In this document: piece after piece, positions 17,976 through 27,733 of the stretch
Layout of the letters: each line of letters starts with the position of its first letter
Position numbering within the stretch: position 1 is the stretch's first letter
Assembly: GCF_027923405.1 (NCBI RefSeq)
Contig: NZ_BQYI01000001.1
Span: 2,892,501 to 2,956,500, forward strand
Reading direction: 5' to 3'
DNA: 64,000 nt
DNA from: Paenibacillus sp. YYML68
GTDB taxonomy: Bacteria; Bacillota; Bacilli; Paenibacillales; NBRC-103111
Notes under the pieces: generated by a model
What the model was told of the DNA's origin: nothing
Database searches by the model: none
The model's input: only the letters and a program-made list of their open reading frames with translations
Made by a program: the position numbers and the translations under genes

Positions 17976-18869
17976 TTATTCCTCCTTGTCTTTCGCTTGC
18001 TGCATCATGATGCGTGTAATCGTGTCCGCCATAATGCGGCCAGCTGTCTTCGGAGCGACAATGCCGGGCAATCCTGGTGCTAGCATCGCCTTCACCCCGC
18101 GCTTCTCCGCGAATCGGAAGTCCGTACCGCCGGGCTTAGACGCCAGATCGATAATGAGTGCGCGGTGAGGCAAATTCGCGATCACTTGCGGTGTAATGAT
18201 GAGAGACGGAATCGTATTGAAGACGAAGTCGGTCTTCGATGCATGCGAGATCAGCTCACTCGTATAGAACGGGCTCAGACCCATTTCATGCGCTCTTGCG
18301 TAATACTCCGGCCGATGAATGCCTACCTTCACATGAGCGCCCATGCCATGCAGCGTCCGGGCTAGTGTGAAGCCGGTTCTGCCGAAGCCAAGCACCATAC
18401 ATGAAGACCCGTGGATCGTAATGTCGGAGTTCTGGATGGCCATCATGATCGCGCCCTCTGCGGTCGGAATCGAGTTGTAGATGGCAACATCATCGCGGTC
18501 TAGCAGCTCTACCAGTACAATGTCTGCATTTGCGCACAGACTGCGCAGGTAGGGCTTCGCCATTCCGGTGAACACAGTTGCTTGCTTCGGGAGCGCAGCC
18601 ATGAGCTCCTCCGTGAGATACATCTCCTGGGATGAAAACAAGCTGTCGACACGTCCCTGATCGTCTGTACCGACGGCTGGCAAAATGACGGCATCGAGGT
18701 CCTTGAGCGCTTCGGCTGTCAGCTCCGTCTTCGAAATTCCGCTGAATCCGTTCTGCAGGTTGTCAAAACCGATCAGCACGACGGTAGCATCGAGCTCCGA
18801 GCATTTCTGAATCACTTCGAGCTGTCTGGCGTCTCCGCCGATGATCCCGATTTGCATTCCGGTCAACAC
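17976..18869 (-). CDS. dpaA: Dipicolinate synthase subunit A
   Basis: 297 residues. The N-terminal region IGIIGGDARQLEVI and a central Rossmann motif VLGFGRTGFTLARTL (near residue 160) show an NAD(P)-binding dehydrogenase fold; ALIIDLASKPGGTDF is typical of SpoVFA. It is the catalytic partner of DpaB. The start is GTG 18869 after GAGGAG; the following TTG is an alternative. It is first in the operon, with a sigma-K-like promoter upstream. Confidence 0.95.
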   Translation of the reverse strand: MLTGMQIGIIGGDARQLEVIQKCSELDATVVLIGFDNLQNGFSGISKTELTAEALKDLDAVILPAVGTDDQGRVDSLFSSQEMYLTEELMAALPKQATVFTGMAKPYLRSLCANADIVLVELLDRDDVAIYNSIPTAEGAIMMAIQNSDITIHGSSCMVLGFGRTGFTLARTLHGMGAHVKVGIHRPEYYARAHEMGLSPFYTSELISHASKTDFVFNTIPSLIITPQVIANLPHRALIIDLASKPGGTDFRFAEKRGVKAMLAPGLPGIVAPKTAGRIMADTITRIMMQQAKDKEE

Positions 18870-18906
18870 AGCTCCTCACCTCTTTCTGTTGTTGCTGTCG
18901 ATAACA

Positions 18907-18935
18907 CATCCTATGCGACCGCCCACAGATGGGTT
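18907..18935 (-). promoter_or_regulatory. Sigma-K-like promoter of the dipicolinate operon
   Basis: AACC (18935-18932) and CATAGGATG (18915-18907) are 16 bases apart, near the mother-cell sigma-K pattern (AC, then CATAnnnTA). The last two bases deviate. The position, about 38 bases before dpaA, and the gene function support it. Confidence 0.45.
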
Positions 18936-18982
18936 CCACTCACCCTCTTTCCGCCACCTGCCTTAAGCCTCATCTCGCAACG

Positions 18983-19020
18983 CAAAAAAAAGCAGAGCCC
19001 TTGAACAATCAAGGCTCTGC
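18983..19020 (-). terminator. Terminator of dut
   Basis: A long stem GCAGAGCCTTGA / TCAAGGGCTCTGC with a TTGT loop and one bulged G, followed by eight T residues, about 18 bases after the dut stop. Confidence 0.9.
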
Positions 19021-19038
19021 CGTTTCTTACTCCTACTA

Positions 19039-19494
19039 TTAGTTCGTACCGGTATGCCCGAAGCCTCCGGCTCCACGCACCGTGTCATCCAGCTCGTCCA
19101 CCTGTTGCAGCTGCACGTGAGGTACCTGCTGGAATACGAGCTGGGCGATACGCTCGTTGCGCTCGATCGTGAACGGCTCCTGGCCGTGATTGATGAGCAG
19201 CACCTTCACCTCGCCGCGGTAATCGGCATCAATCGTGCCGGGCGAGTTCAGCGAGGTGATGCCATGCTTCAGCGCCAGACCGCTGCGCGGTCGAATTTGC
19301 GCCTCGAGCTGTGCCGGCATCGCCAGTGCGAAGCCAGACGGAACTAACGCTCGCTCTCCCGGCTGCAGCACGACTGGCTCGCTGACCGCCGCATAGATAT
19401 CGAAGCCGCTGGCGAGCTCGGACATTTTACGCGGAAGCGAGATGTCCTCATTGCCAGGCAGCCGTTTAATCTGTACCTCGAACGGATTAGACAA
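19039..19494 (-). CDS. dut: dUTP diphosphatase
   Basis: 151 residues, the trimeric dUTPase family. Motifs in order: [34 protein letters not shown] (with the catalytic Asp), IAQLVF and the C-terminal [10 protein letters not shown] arm. It hydrolyses dUTP to dUMP and keeps uracil out of DNA. The TTG start overlaps the end of the M16 peptidase gene by eight bases and has GGAGGG upstream. Confidence 0.96.
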   Translation of the reverse strand: MSNPFEVQIKRLPGNEDISLPRKMSELASGFDIYAAVSEPVVLQPGERALVPSGFALAMPAQLEAQIRPRSGLALKHGITSLNSPGTIDADYRGEVKVLLINHGQEPFTIERNERIAQLVFQQVPHVQLQQVDELDDTVRGAGGFGHTGTN

Positions 19495-20737
19495 GCTGGT
19501 CCCTCCTCATGCCGGAGATGACCGCATCTGACGCTCCTACCATCGCCAGCGCGAACGGCTTGGACAACAGGCTTGCCGTCAGCTCCTCGATCTGCTCCAT
19601 CTCCACACGCTCGATGCGGGCGATGATCTCATCCAGGCTGTAATGACGCCCCAGCATCAGCTCGTTCTTACCGAGGCGGTTCATGCGGCTGCTTGTGCTC
19701 TCTAGGCTCAGAATGAGACTTCCCTTCATCTGCTCCTTGCCCTTGCGCAGCTCGGCAGGCGTCAAGCCGTTCTGCTTCAGATCGTGCAGCATCTCCATCG
19801 TTACCTTCAGCACCTCGGCCGTCTGCTTCGGCGCCGTACCGGTGTAGATCGTGAACATGCCGCCATCCTGATAAGAGGTATGATACGAGTAGACCGAATA
19901 AGCCAATCCCCGTTTCTCACGAATTTCCTGGAATAGCCTGGAGCTCATGCCCCCGCCTATAGCGTTATTCAGCAGCACCGTCGCATACAGCTGCTCGTCA
20001 GATACAGCAAGACCCGGCAACGACAAGCAAATATGGTTCTGCTCCGTCTTCTTCTGGAAATATTCCAGATCACTGCGGAAATCGAGCTTAGAGCTCTCCT
20101 GCTCGGCCGGACTGCCTGTGAAGGACTGGAAGTGTCGCTCGATGAGCTGCAGGACGTCGTCGCCGATATTGCCGGCGATCGCAACGACTGTGTTCGCAGG
20201 CGTATATTGCTCCTTCATGTACGACTTCAACGTATCCCTTGTCATTGGCTCCAGGTTTTGCTGCGTACCAATGATCGTCTGACCGAGTCTATGCTCGCCG
20301 AACGCTGCTCGTGCGATGAGATCGTGCACCATATCATCCGGTGTATCCTCATACATCGCGATTTCTTCATAGATCACATTCTTCTCCTTCTCCAGCTCCT
20401 CCGGATCGAACACGGAGTTGAAGAACATGTCGGAGAGCACCTCGACCGCGAGGGGCAAATGCTCGTCCAGCACCTTGCAATAGTAGCACGTATATTCCTT
20501 GGAGGTGAACGCGTTGACGTTACCGCCAATGCCGTCGAATATTTCAGCGATCTCCTTAGCTGAATATTTGTCCGTCCCCTTAAAGAGCATGTGCTCGATA
20601 AAGTGGGATATGCCGTTATTGGTTTCATTTTCGTTGCGGGAGCCAGTTTTGACCCAAATGCCGAACGCAACGGAGCGGCACGTTGGTATTTTTTCCACGA
20701 CGACCCGCAAGCCGTTACTGAGGGTATATTTGTCCAA
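19487..20737 (-). CDS. ymxG: M16 family zinc peptidase (YmxG/MlpA-like)
   Basis: 416 residues. The zinc motif HFIEH is near residue 47 and the downstream acidic ligand lies in [19 protein letters not shown]. The second lobe carries the R/Y substrate-binding region ([15 protein letters not shown]). It corresponds to B. subtilis YmxG/MlpA, a processing peptidase linked to regulation of exoprotease production. The TTG start is preceded by GAGGAGG. It is co-transcribed with dut, which it overlaps. Confidence 0.92.
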   Translation of the reverse strand: MDKYTLSNGLRVVVEKIPTCRSVAFGIWVKTGSRNENETNNGISHFIEHMLFKGTDKYSAKEIAEIFDGIGGNVNAFTSKEYTCYYCKVLDEHLPLAVEVLSDMFFNSVFDPEELEKEKNVIYEEIAMYEDTPDDMVHDLIARAAFGEHRLGQTIIGTQQNLEPMTRDTLKSYMKEQYTPANTVVAIAGNIGDDVLQLIERHFQSFTGSPAEQESSKLDFRSDLEYFQKKTEQNHICLSLPGLAVSDEQLYATVLLNNAIGGGMSSRLFQEIREKRGLAYSVYSYHTSYQDGGMFTIYTGTAPKQTAEVLKVTMEMLHDLKQNGLTPAELRKGKEQMKGSLILSLESTSSRMNRLGKNELMLGRHYSLDEIIARIERVEMEQIEELTASLLSKPFALAMVGASDAVISGMRRDQLV

Positions 20738-20789
20738 TCTGAAGAAGCCTCCTCATCCGATAAAAAACTACCAGCTTACCGTTATCGGT

Positions 20790-20818
20790 ATAATATTAGA
20801 TCTTAACATTATTGCGAA
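20790..20818 (-). promoter_or_regulatory. Possible promoter of ymxG-dut
   Basis: TTCGCA (20818-20813) and TATTAT (20795-20790) are 17 bases apart. The -35 overlaps the last codons of the YlxY-like gene. Confidence 0.42.
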
Positions 20819-21864
20819 GCCGACTCAACCTCGCTGCCAATGCGCTTCGACGACAGGACGTCGCTAACCGTTCCAAGCTGCAGGTTCTTCGCCTTGATCG
20901 CTTGAATCATTCCTTTGAGCGCTTGGCTGCTCGAGTCTGTCGGATGCATCAGAATTAGAGAACCAGGCTCGACGCGTGTTGCGATTTTACGGACGATCGA
21001 TTGCGGAGGTGGATGCTTCCAATCGACCGTATCGAGCGTCCACAGAATCGTACGGAGCTTCATCTCATGCGCAACCTCGACCGTCGTCGAGTTGAAATCA
21101 CCGGATGGCGGTGCGAACAGCTTGTTCGAGTAGCCGACCTGCTCCTTCAGCAGCTTCTCGGTCTTCGCGATTTCCTCGGCGTTTTGCGCACGGGACAGTG
21201 TGCTCATATTTTTATGCGAATAGGCATGATTCCCGAGCTCATGTCCTTCCTCCAGCAGCAGCTTGGCCGTTGGCACGTGCTTGCTCAGCCACATCCCATC
21301 AAGGAAGAAGGTCGCCTTCACCTCTTCCTGCTTCAACGTCTCCAGCATCGAGGGTATATATTCGTCGCCCCACGCAACGTTGATCATCAGTGCGACCATC
21401 GGCTTGGCCGGGTTTCCCTTATAGATTGGCTGCGGCCCGAGCTGATCGAGTCCGATCGTAGGAAGTACCTCGCGGACCTTGACCGGCAGCGGCAGCTGAT
21501 ACGCCTGCGACTTCGCCGCCTCCATCGACTGCTCGATATCAACAGCAAGCCCGTTGTAACCTGGAATAGCCCTCCAGACACCGTCCACCTTCGCATCAAT
21601 CGGTGCTACATCCCGCTTCTTGGCCTCGGTCTTATAAAATTCGAGCGCCTGCTCCCGTCTTTCCCCCGCGCTGTCCTGTCGACTCCACGTCTCAAGAGCG
21701 GCATGCTCAAAGGAGCTTGTTAGCGTGAATCCGCTCTGCTCTGCTGCCGACTGTCTGGCATGTTGAACGAACAGACTGACATCGTCCGACTGCCGCATCA
21801 CGAGCAGCACGCCCGTCAGGCTGACCGCTGTGAACCATAGCAAATGACGCTTGTTCCGATTCAT
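20809..21864 (-). CDS. ylxY: YlxY-type polysaccharide deacetylase homologue, probably inactive
   Basis: 351 residues. A signal or anchor helix (LLWFTAVSLTGVLLVM) is followed by a spacer and a NodB-like domain from about residue 150. Metal-ligand histidines in NHAYSHKN (213, 217), the LDTVDW motif and LILMHPT are present. The first motif reads INVAWGDE, so the catalytic Asp of TFDDG enzymes is Asn162, and the usual Arg of motif 3 is Ala (LFAPPSG). Deacetylase activity is therefore doubtful. The start at ATG 21864 (GGGAGA upstream) avoids overlap with pnp. Expression is likely from pnp read-through or a weak promoter. Confidence 0.85.
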   Translation of the reverse strand: MNRNKRHLLWFTAVSLTGVLLVMRQSDDVSLFVQHARQSAAEQSGFTLTSSFEHAALETWSRQDSAGERREQALEFYKTEAKKRDVAPIDAKVDGVWRAIPGYNGLAVDIEQSMEAAKSQAYQLPLPVKVREVLPTIGLDQLGPQPIYKGNPAKPMVALMINVAWGDEYIPSMLETLKQEEVKATFFLDGMWLSKHVPTAKLLLEEGHELGNHAYSHKNMSTLSRAQNAEEIAKTEKLLKEQVGYSNKLFAPPSGDFNSTTVEVAHEMKLRTILWTLDTVDWKHPPPQSIVRKIATRVEPGSLILMHPTDSSSQALKGMIQAIKAKNLQLGTVSDVLSSKRIGSEVESASQ

Positions 21865-21974
21865 ATCGTTATCTCCCGTCCTTCCGGTTTGTCCACATTG
21901 TATGCGCGTCGGAACGGAAGTAGACCAGCTGCGAGGTTTCGACTGGCTATACAGCACCATCTGGTGGACACAAC

Positions 21975-22003
21975 AAAAAAGAGTCAGACTGCTCTGGCTC
22001 TTT
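21975..22003 (-). terminator. Terminator of pnp
   Basis: Hairpin AAAGAGCCAGA / TCTGACTCTTT with a GCAG loop and one mismatch, running into a T tract, about 33 bases after the pnp stop. Confidence 0.75.
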
Positions 22004-22036
22004 CTTCGTCGCTGCACGCGAAAGGTGCGGCATGTA

Positions 22037-24139
22037 TTAAGCTTGCGGCTGGACAGGTGGTGCAAGAACCGCCTTGCGGGACAGGTTCACACGACCCTGA
22101 GCGTCGATCTCGGTCACCTTAACCGTAATCTGATCTCCGATCTTCACGACGTCCTCGACCTTCGCTACGCGCTCTGTGGACAGCTGGGAAATATGAACTA
22201 ATCCATCCTTACCCGGCAAAAGCTCTACGAATGCGCCGAACTTCTCGATGCGGCGAACCGTACCCAGATACGTCTCGCCCACGATCACCTCGCGCACGAT
22301 GCCCTCGATAATTTGACGCGCCTTCTCGTTCATCTCGCTGTTGGAGGAAGCGATGAATACGCGGCCATCCTGCTCGATGTCGATCTTAACGCCCGTCTCT
22401 TCAATGATCTTGTTAATGATCTTGCCGCCTGCGCCGATGACATCGCGAATTTTGTCCGGATTAATCTGCATGGTGACAATCTTAGGCGCATATTGGGAGA
22501 GCTCCTTCTTCGGCTCGGAGATGCGCTCCATCATTTTACCCAGAATGTGCATACGACCCTTCTTCGCCTGTTCGAGCGATTGGCTCAGTATGCTGCGATC
22601 GATGCCGTCGATCTTAATGTCCATCTGCAGCGCCGTGATGCCCTTCTCCGTACCCGCTACCTTGAAGTCCATGTCACCGAGATGGTCTTCCATACCTTGA
22701 ATATCGGTCAAGATGGAGAAATGCTCGCCGTCCTTAATGAGACCCATCGCTACGCCGGCTACCGGAGCCTTGATCGGAACGCCTGCGTCCATCATCGCCA
22801 GTGTGCTCGCGCAAATACTCGCCTGCGATGTCGATCCGTTCGATTCGAGCACCTCAGATACAAGACGAATTGTGTATGGGAACGACGTCTCGTCCGGAAT
22901 GACAGCTTCCAGCGCGCGCTCGCCGAGTGCACCGTGACCAATCTCGCGGCGGCCTGGAGGACGGAGCGGTCTTGCCTCACCTACGCTGAACGGCGGGAAG
23001 TTATAATGATGCATGAAGCGCTTCGACTCCTCGAGATCGATACCATCGAGAATCTGCACATCACCGAGCGCACCAAGTGTACAAATCGACAGCGCCTGCG
23101 TCTGACCGCGTGTGAACAAGCCGGAGCCGTGTGTGCGCGGCAGCAGGTTGATGTCGCATTCGATTGGGCGAATTTCGTCGAGTCCGCGGCCGTCCGGACG
23201 CACCTTGTCATGCGTAATGAGGCGGCGAACCTCTTCCTTCACGATGTCATAGAGCGTTTCCTTCACATCGTCCATCTTATCTGGCGTTTCCGCGTAAACG
23301 GCGATGAAGTGCTCCTTCGCTTCCGCATTAACTGCATCAATGGCGTCTTGTCTCGCGTGCTTCTCCGGAATTTTCACCGCTTCGACTAATTTCGCTTGGG
23401 CGAAATCGCGAACAGCGCGGCTTACCTCAGCATCCACCTCATGAAGCTTCACTTCCATCTTCGGCTTGCCAGCAGCGGCAACGAGCTCTTCCTGCGTCGC
23501 GACGATTTTGCGAATCTCGTCATGACCGAACATGATTGCCTCAAGCATCACTTCCTCCGACACTTCGTCAGAGCCGGCTTCAACCATCATAATCGCATCC
23601 TTCGTACCTGCAACGACGAGATGGATGTCGCTCTTCTCCGCCTGGGCAAGCGTCGGGTTAATGACGAACTGACCGTCCACCCGACCGACGATGACGCCGC
23701 CTACCGGTCCGTTGAATGGCACATCGGAGATGCTAAGAGCAGCAGACGTACCGATCATAGCTGCCATCTCCGGAGAGCAATCCTGATCTACGCTCATGAC
23801 GATCGCTACGATCTGTACATCGTTGCGGAACCCTTCCGGGAACAACGGACGAATCGGACGATCTGTCAGTCGGCTGGCAAGAATCGCCTTCTCGCTCGGA
23901 CGCCCTTCACGCTTGATGAAGCCACCCGGAATTTTACCTACGGAATATAGACGCTCCTCGTAATTCACGGTGAGCGGGAAGAAGTCGAGATCCTTCGGCT
24001 CCGCTGAAGCGGTAACCGTACACAGCACCACCGTATCGCCGTACTTGGCCACAACTGCGCCGTTCGCTTGCTTGGCGAGTCTGCCCGTTTCCAGAATAAG
24101 CGGTCTGCCGCCCATATCCATCTGTACTCTGCTTTCCAT
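22037..24139 (-). CDS. pnp: Polyribonucleotide nucleotidyltransferase (PNPase)
   Basis: 700 residues. Two RNase PH domains with a helical domain between; the second contains [19 protein letters not shown] (phosphate and RNA contacts) and DMDFKVAGT with catalytic Asp residues. A KH domain ([18 protein letters not shown]) and an S1 domain ([21 protein letters not shown]) follow. It phosphorolyses RNA 3'-to-5' in the degradosome. The ATG at 24139 has GGAGG seven bases away. It follows rpsO as in most bacteria. Confidence 0.97.
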   Translation of the reverse strand: MESRVQMDMGGRPLILETGRLAKQANGAVVAKYGDTVVLCTVTASAEPKDLDFFPLTVNYEERLYSVGKIPGGFIKREGRPSEKAILASRLTDRPIRPLFPEGFRNDVQIVAIVMSVDQDCSPEMAAMIGTSAALSISDVPFNGPVGGVIVGRVDGQFVINPTLAQAEKSDIHLVVAGTKDAIMMVEAGSDEVSEEVMLEAIMFGHDEIRKIVATQEELVAAAGKPKMEVKLHEVDAEVSRAVRDFAQAKLVEAVKIPEKHARQDAIDAVNAEAKEHFIAVYAETPDKMDDVKETLYDIVKEEVRRLITHDKVRPDGRGLDEIRPIECDINLLPRTHGSGLFTRGQTQALSICTLGALGDVQILDGIDLEESKRFMHHYNFPPFSVGEARPLRPPGRREIGHGALGERALEAVIPDETSFPYTIRLVSEVLESNGSTSQASICASTLAMMDAGVPIKAPVAGVAMGLIKDGEHFSILTDIQGMEDHLGDMDFKVAGTEKGITALQMDIKIDGIDRSILSQSLEQAKKGRMHILGKMMERISEPKKELSQYAPKIVTMQINPDKIRDVIGAGGKIINKIIEETGVKIDIEQDGRVFIASSNSEMNEKARQIIEGIVREVIVGETYLGTVRRIEKFGAFVELLPGKDGLVHISQLSTERVAKVEDVVKIGDQITVKVTEIDAQGRVNLSRKAVLAPPVQPQA

Positions 24140-24288
24140 ATACAACCTCCTATTGTCGCGTTTCGTTCGGCTGCGTGCTACTAGTCACGCTTCATGCTTA
24201 TACGTATGTATAGAACGTACGCTCGGGACTAAATAATTATCATTCTGCATGATGGTTAGTATTTCCTGCTTATCGCCAAAACATTAGC

Positions 24289-24362
24289 GAAAAAAAGCAA
24301 CCCCGAATCCCGGGAGCGCCCAATGTTGTTGTAGCGTCTCCAAGGACCTGCGTGGTTGCTTT
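24289..24362 (-). terminator. Terminator between rpsO and pnp
   Basis: Outer stem AAAGCAACC / GGTTGCTTT encloses an inner stem GGAG(A)CGC / GCGCTCC, then a run of T residues. It begins about 20 bases after the rpsO stop. Confidence 0.8.
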
Positions 24363-24381
24363 TAATTGTGTCCGCTATACC

Positions 24382-24651
24382 TTAACGGCGAAGTCCGAGC
24401 TTCGCGATCAGTGCACTGTAGCGCTGAACGTCCTTATCCTTCAGGTACGTCAGAAGCTTACGGCGTTGGCCGACCATCTTCAGAAGTCCGCGACGCGAAT
24501 GATGATCCTTCTTGTGCGTCTTCAGGTGACCTGTCAAGTTCACGATGTTCTCAGTCAAGATCGCGATCTGAACTTCAGGGGATCCTGTGTCGCTCTCATG
24601 CGTCTTGTGTGTTTGAATCAATTCCTGCTTGCGCTCTTGTGTCAATGCCAT
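24382..24651 (-). CDS. rpsO: 30S ribosomal protein S15
   Basis: 89 residues, the standard length, with the S15 signature ([41 protein letters not shown]). S15 binds helix 22 of 16S rRNA early in assembly of the small subunit. The ATG at 24651 has GGAGGTGG upstream, and its leader is highly structured (see the leader entry). Confidence 0.98.
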   Translation of the reverse strand: MALTQERKQELIQTHKTHESDTGSPEVQIAILTENIVNLTGHLKTHKKDHHSRRGLLKMVGQRRKLLTYLKDKDVQRYSALIAKLGLRR

Positions 24652-24781
24652 GGTTGATTCCACCTCCATATGGGTTATAATCTCCTGCAGCCCAGATACC
24701 GTCGGAGAGTCGGTTCTCCACGCTGCGGATATGATACTGCGAAGGGACAAGCCTATTCAGCAAGCTCCTAGCTTCGACAGC
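24652..24781 (-). promoter_or_regulatory. Structured rpsO leader, candidate S15 autoregulatory element
   Basis: A leader of about 130 bases contains several pairings: AAGCT/AGCTT around AGG, CTG-CGAAG/CTTCG-CAG around that hairpin, and GGAGA/TCTCC. Competing options near the ribosome binding site are ACCG/CGGT and GGG/CCC. S15 represses its own translation through mRNA structures in many bacteria; that this is one is inference. Confidence 0.4.
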
Positions 24782-24787
24782 TTTCAC

Positions 24788-24817
24788 AGTATAACATAAA
24801 GGAATGCTAAAAGTAAA
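24788..24817 (-). promoter_or_regulatory. Probable rpsO promoter
   Basis: TTTACT (24817-24812) and TATACT (24793-24788) are 18 bases apart, in the gap after ribF. Confidence 0.5.
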
Positions 24818-24838
24818 ATACGATTCGAAATAAAAGCT

Positions 24839-25771
24839 TCATACAAGCAGCTGTCTAGCCAGCTCGGCATCAACCTTGATTCGATCGACCAGCTCTTGTA
24901 CCGACGCAAACTTACGTTCCGAACGAATGAAGTCGATCAGTTCTACGCGGACCGTCTCCCCGTAGATCTGCTCCTCGAAGTCGAACAGGTGCGCCTCCAG
25001 TGACGGGACGAGTCCATCGGAGAAGGTCGGCTTCACGCCTACGTTCATGACACCGCCATACGTTCCCCCGCGCACATGGGCTCGCACGGCATAGACGCCA
25101 TTCGCCGGACGCACGTATGGGTCCTTCAAGCTGATGTTCGCCGTTGGGAATCCGATCGTTCGGCCGCGGGCGTCTCCGTGCACCACCTCACCTGAGAGCG
25201 TGTAGGGACGACCGAGTAGCTCGGCTGCCTCCTTGGCTTGTCCCTCCTGCAGCAGTCTACGGATACGGGTACTGCTCACCTTCTCCCCGTGCAGCTGATA
25301 CGGACGCACGATCTCAACGGCGAAGCGGCCTCTCGCGAGCTCGCACAGCGTATCCGGTGTTCCCGCCCCCTTATGCCCGAAGGTGAAGTCGAAGCCGACG
25401 AACACCGTGTGAAGCTGGAGCGGCATCAGCATGTTTTCGACAAAATGCTCAGGGCTCACTCGCATGAACGACTCGCTGAACGCGGTCACATACGTTCGGT
25501 CAACGCCGATACGGGAGAATGCCTCACACTTCGCTTCTAACGGTGTGAGGAGATGGACGTACGTCTCCATCCCAAGCAGCTGCCTCGGATGTGGATGGAA
25601 CGTCATGATCGCGCTTGCCGCCTGCATCTCTCTGCTTCGCTGAACAGCTCGGCCAATCACTTCTTGATGACCGAGGTGCACCCCATCGAAGTCACCGATC
25701 GCCAGCACCTGCAGCTGATTCACGATTGCTTGCTGCGGCTGGGTAGGATATGTTAAGAAGATCGTCTGCAT
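24839..25771 (-). CDS. ribF: Bifunctional riboflavin kinase/FAD synthetase
   Basis: 310 residues. The N-terminal FMN adenylyltransferase domain has AIGDFDGVHLGHQEVI near residue 24 and later SSTRIR. The C-terminal kinase domain has GRPYTLSGEVVHGDARGRTIGFPTANI and GVYAVRA. It makes FMN from riboflavin and then FAD. I chose ATG 25771 (MQTIF, AGGTGAT upstream); an ATG at 25798 would overlap truB. It is the last gene of the rimP-nusA operon. Confidence 0.96.
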   Translation of the reverse strand: MQTIFLTYPTQPQQAIVNQLQVLAIGDFDGVHLGHQEVIGRAVQRSREMQAASAIMTFHPHPRQLLGMETYVHLLTPLEAKCEAFSRIGVDRTYVTAFSESFMRVSPEHFVENMLMPLQLHTVFVGFDFTFGHKGAGTPDTLCELARGRFAVEIVRPYQLHGEKVSSTRIRRLLQEGQAKEAAELLGRPYTLSGEVVHGDARGRTIGFPTANISLKDPYVRPANGVYAVRAHVRGGTYGGVMNVGVKPTFSDGLVPSLEAHLFDFEEQIYGETVRVELIDFIRSERKFASVQELVDRIKVDAELARQLLV

Positions 25772-25781
25772 GTTGGGGTGA

Positions 25782-26750
25782 TCACCTACTCTTCTCATCC
25801 GCTTGCGATAACACCTTCACCGGCTCAAGCACGGATGCCGCTTGATTCCATTCAAAGATGCCGACGATACGCTCAGCACCTTGCGCCTGATCCCGATCAT
25901 AGGCGGCAATTTGGCTGTTCAATGGCGGCTCCAGCTTGTCCACCTGCGACTTCTGGGCTTCATTAAGCCGCACCTTCTGGCCAAGCTTCGCCTTAGCTGC
26001 CTGCTCCGGCTCCAGTGTTACATACGGCAGATGCCGAAGAGCCTCCTCAACGGAAACGAGTCTCGACTCAAGAGCGCCTTGGTCAACGAGCTCCTGCACC
26101 TGCTCGAGCGTAAGACAGCGATCAGGAGTCAGGTTCCCTGTTGACGTTCGAACGAGCTCCGCCATCACAGCCGGTACGCCGAGCGCCTTGCCGATGTCAA
26201 CGCACAGCGTACGTATGTACGTTCCCTTGGAGCATAGCGCACGAAAGCGTATCATCGGATGCTCGCCGCTCCAGTCCGTCTCCAGCACCTCGAGCTTATA
26301 GATCGTCACCGCTCGTGACTTCCGCTCAACCTCCGCACCTTGTCTAGCCAGCTCATACAGACGCTTGCCATCCACCTTGACGGCCGAATACATCGGCGGA
26401 ACCTGTTCGATCTCGCCGACGAAGCGCAAGGCTGCTTCCATCGCCTGCTCAGGGGACAGGAGCTCACGCACGTTGTCCATCGAAGCGACCACCGTACCGG
26501 TCAAGTCCTCCGTATCCGTCGCTAGTCCAAGCTTTAGAACCGCCTCATATTCCTTGGGTAAATCTTGTATATACTCGACAATACGCGTTGCTTTCCCTAT
26601 ACATAACGGAAGCACGCCCGTCACTTGAGGATCGAGCGTGCCTGTATGTCCTATACGCTTGATCTTAAGCATTCGCCGCACCTTGGCTACAACGTCGTGC
26701 GACGTGAAGCCCTTCGGCTTCCAAATCGGCAATACACCTTCTATCGTCAT
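25782..26750 (-). CDS. truB: tRNA pseudouridine(55) synthase
   Basis: 322 residues. The TruB core has IWKPKGFTSHDVV, the catalytic Asp in GHTGTLDPQVTGVLP near residue 40, and SKGTYIRTLCVDIG. The C-terminal PUA-like part is somewhat extended. It forms pseudouridine 55 in the T arm of tRNAs. The start overlaps the nrnA stop by four bases. Confidence 0.97.
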   Translation of the reverse strand: MTIEGVLPIWKPKGFTSHDVVAKVRRMLKIKRIGHTGTLDPQVTGVLPLCIGKATRIVEYIQDLPKEYEAVLKLGLATDTEDLTGTVVASMDNVRELLSPEQAMEAALRFVGEIEQVPPMYSAVKVDGKRLYELARQGAEVERKSRAVTIYKLEVLETDWSGEHPMIRFRALCSKGTYIRTLCVDIGKALGVPAVMAELVRTSTGNLTPDRCLTLEQVQELVDQGALESRLVSVEEALRHLPYVTLEPEQAAKAKLGQKVRLNEAQKSQVDKLEPPLNSQIAAYDRDQAQGAERIVGIFEWNQAASVLEPVKVLSQADEKSR

Positions 26751-27733
26751 GACAGCGCCAGCCCTACTTCCTTCACGACTTGCTCAATCGCTTCAGCAAG
26801 CGTCCCTTCGATCGTACAGCCCGAGGCGAGTACGTGTCCGCCGCCGCCGAACCGCTGCGCGATCTCGGCTACGTTCGCCCGACCACCGGAGCGAAAGCTC
26901 ACCTTCACGACACCTGGCTTCTTCTCCTTAAACAGCAAGCCGACCTCGACACCTTCGACGTTGCGTGCATAATTGACCAGACCGTCTGTGTCCTCACTCG
27001 AGGCGTTCGAGGCAGCCATATCGTGTGTCGATATAGACAGCCAAGCGATCCGCTTATCCGGCGAGAACGACAGCGTGTTCAGGCTCGACTTTAACAGTGA
27101 CACCTGCGGATACGTCAACGTCTCCAACAGTTTCTCTGCAAGCTCATGACCACGAACACCGCGCGCCAGCATATCAGCTGCGATCTGCAGCACCTTCGGT
27201 GACGTATTCGGGTATCTGAAGCCTCCAGTATCCGTCAACAGTCCCGAGTAGATACATACGTTCAGCTCATCGCTGAATACAAGACCGAGCTCCTTAGCCA
27301 GATCGTACAGCACCTCGACCGTAGCCGCGGCGTCGCTGCGTACAAGATTAACATGCCCGTACAAGTCGTTCGTTGCATGATGATCAATATTCAACAGCTG
27401 CACATCTTCGCTGAAGCATGTATGTACACGACCGAACCGTTCGTAATCGGCACAATCAACACATATGACACGGTTGAATGAGCGATCAAGCACATCCTGC
27501 TCCTGATTGACGATCGGCAAACCACCTGCCATATACAAGAACTTGTCTGGCATGCGCCCTTCATTGATCAACGTAAACCGCTTACGCAAAGCCGTTAGCA
27601 TCCAAGCGACACCGAACGTCGAGCCTGCGGCGTCCCCATCCGGCTGGATGTGGGACACCACCAGGAAATCGTCGTTCGTGCGAATGAACTCGGCTGCCGC
27701 GCTAAGCTGAACAGCGTAGCTCATTTCGCTCAT
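26747..27733 (-). CDS. nrnA: DHH phosphoesterase NrnA (oligoribonuclease/pAp phosphatase)
   Basis: 328 residues. DHH domain motifs: SHIQPDGDAAGS, VDCAD and NIDHHATN. The C-terminal DHHA1 domain has FRSGGRANVAEIAQRFGGGGH. NrnA degrades short RNA oligonucleotides and dephosphorylates pAp. The start overlaps the rbfA stop (ATGA). It is a member of the rimP-nusA-infB operon. Confidence 0.95.
   Translation of the reverse strand: MSEMSYAVQLSAAAEFIRTNDDFLVVSHIQPDGDAAGSTFGVAWMLTALRKRFTLINEGRMPDKFLYMAGGLPIVNQEQDVLDRSFNRVICVDCADYERFGRVHTCFSEDVQLLNIDHHATNDLYGHVNLVRSDAAATVEVLYDLAKELGLVFSDELNVCIYSGLLTDTGGFRYPNTSPKVLQIAADMLARGVRGHELAEKLLETLTYPQVSLLKSSLNTLSFSPDKRIAWLSISTHDMAASNASSEDTDGLVNYARNVEGVEVGLLFKEKKPGVVKVSFRSGGRANVAEIAQRFGGGGHVLASGCTIEGTLAEAIEQVVKEVGLALS

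Noticed and set aside
21865-22065. N-terminal extension of the YlxY homologue into pnp
   Set aside because: It would overlap the pnp end and its terminator, and the shorter start has both a binding site and a proper signal helix.
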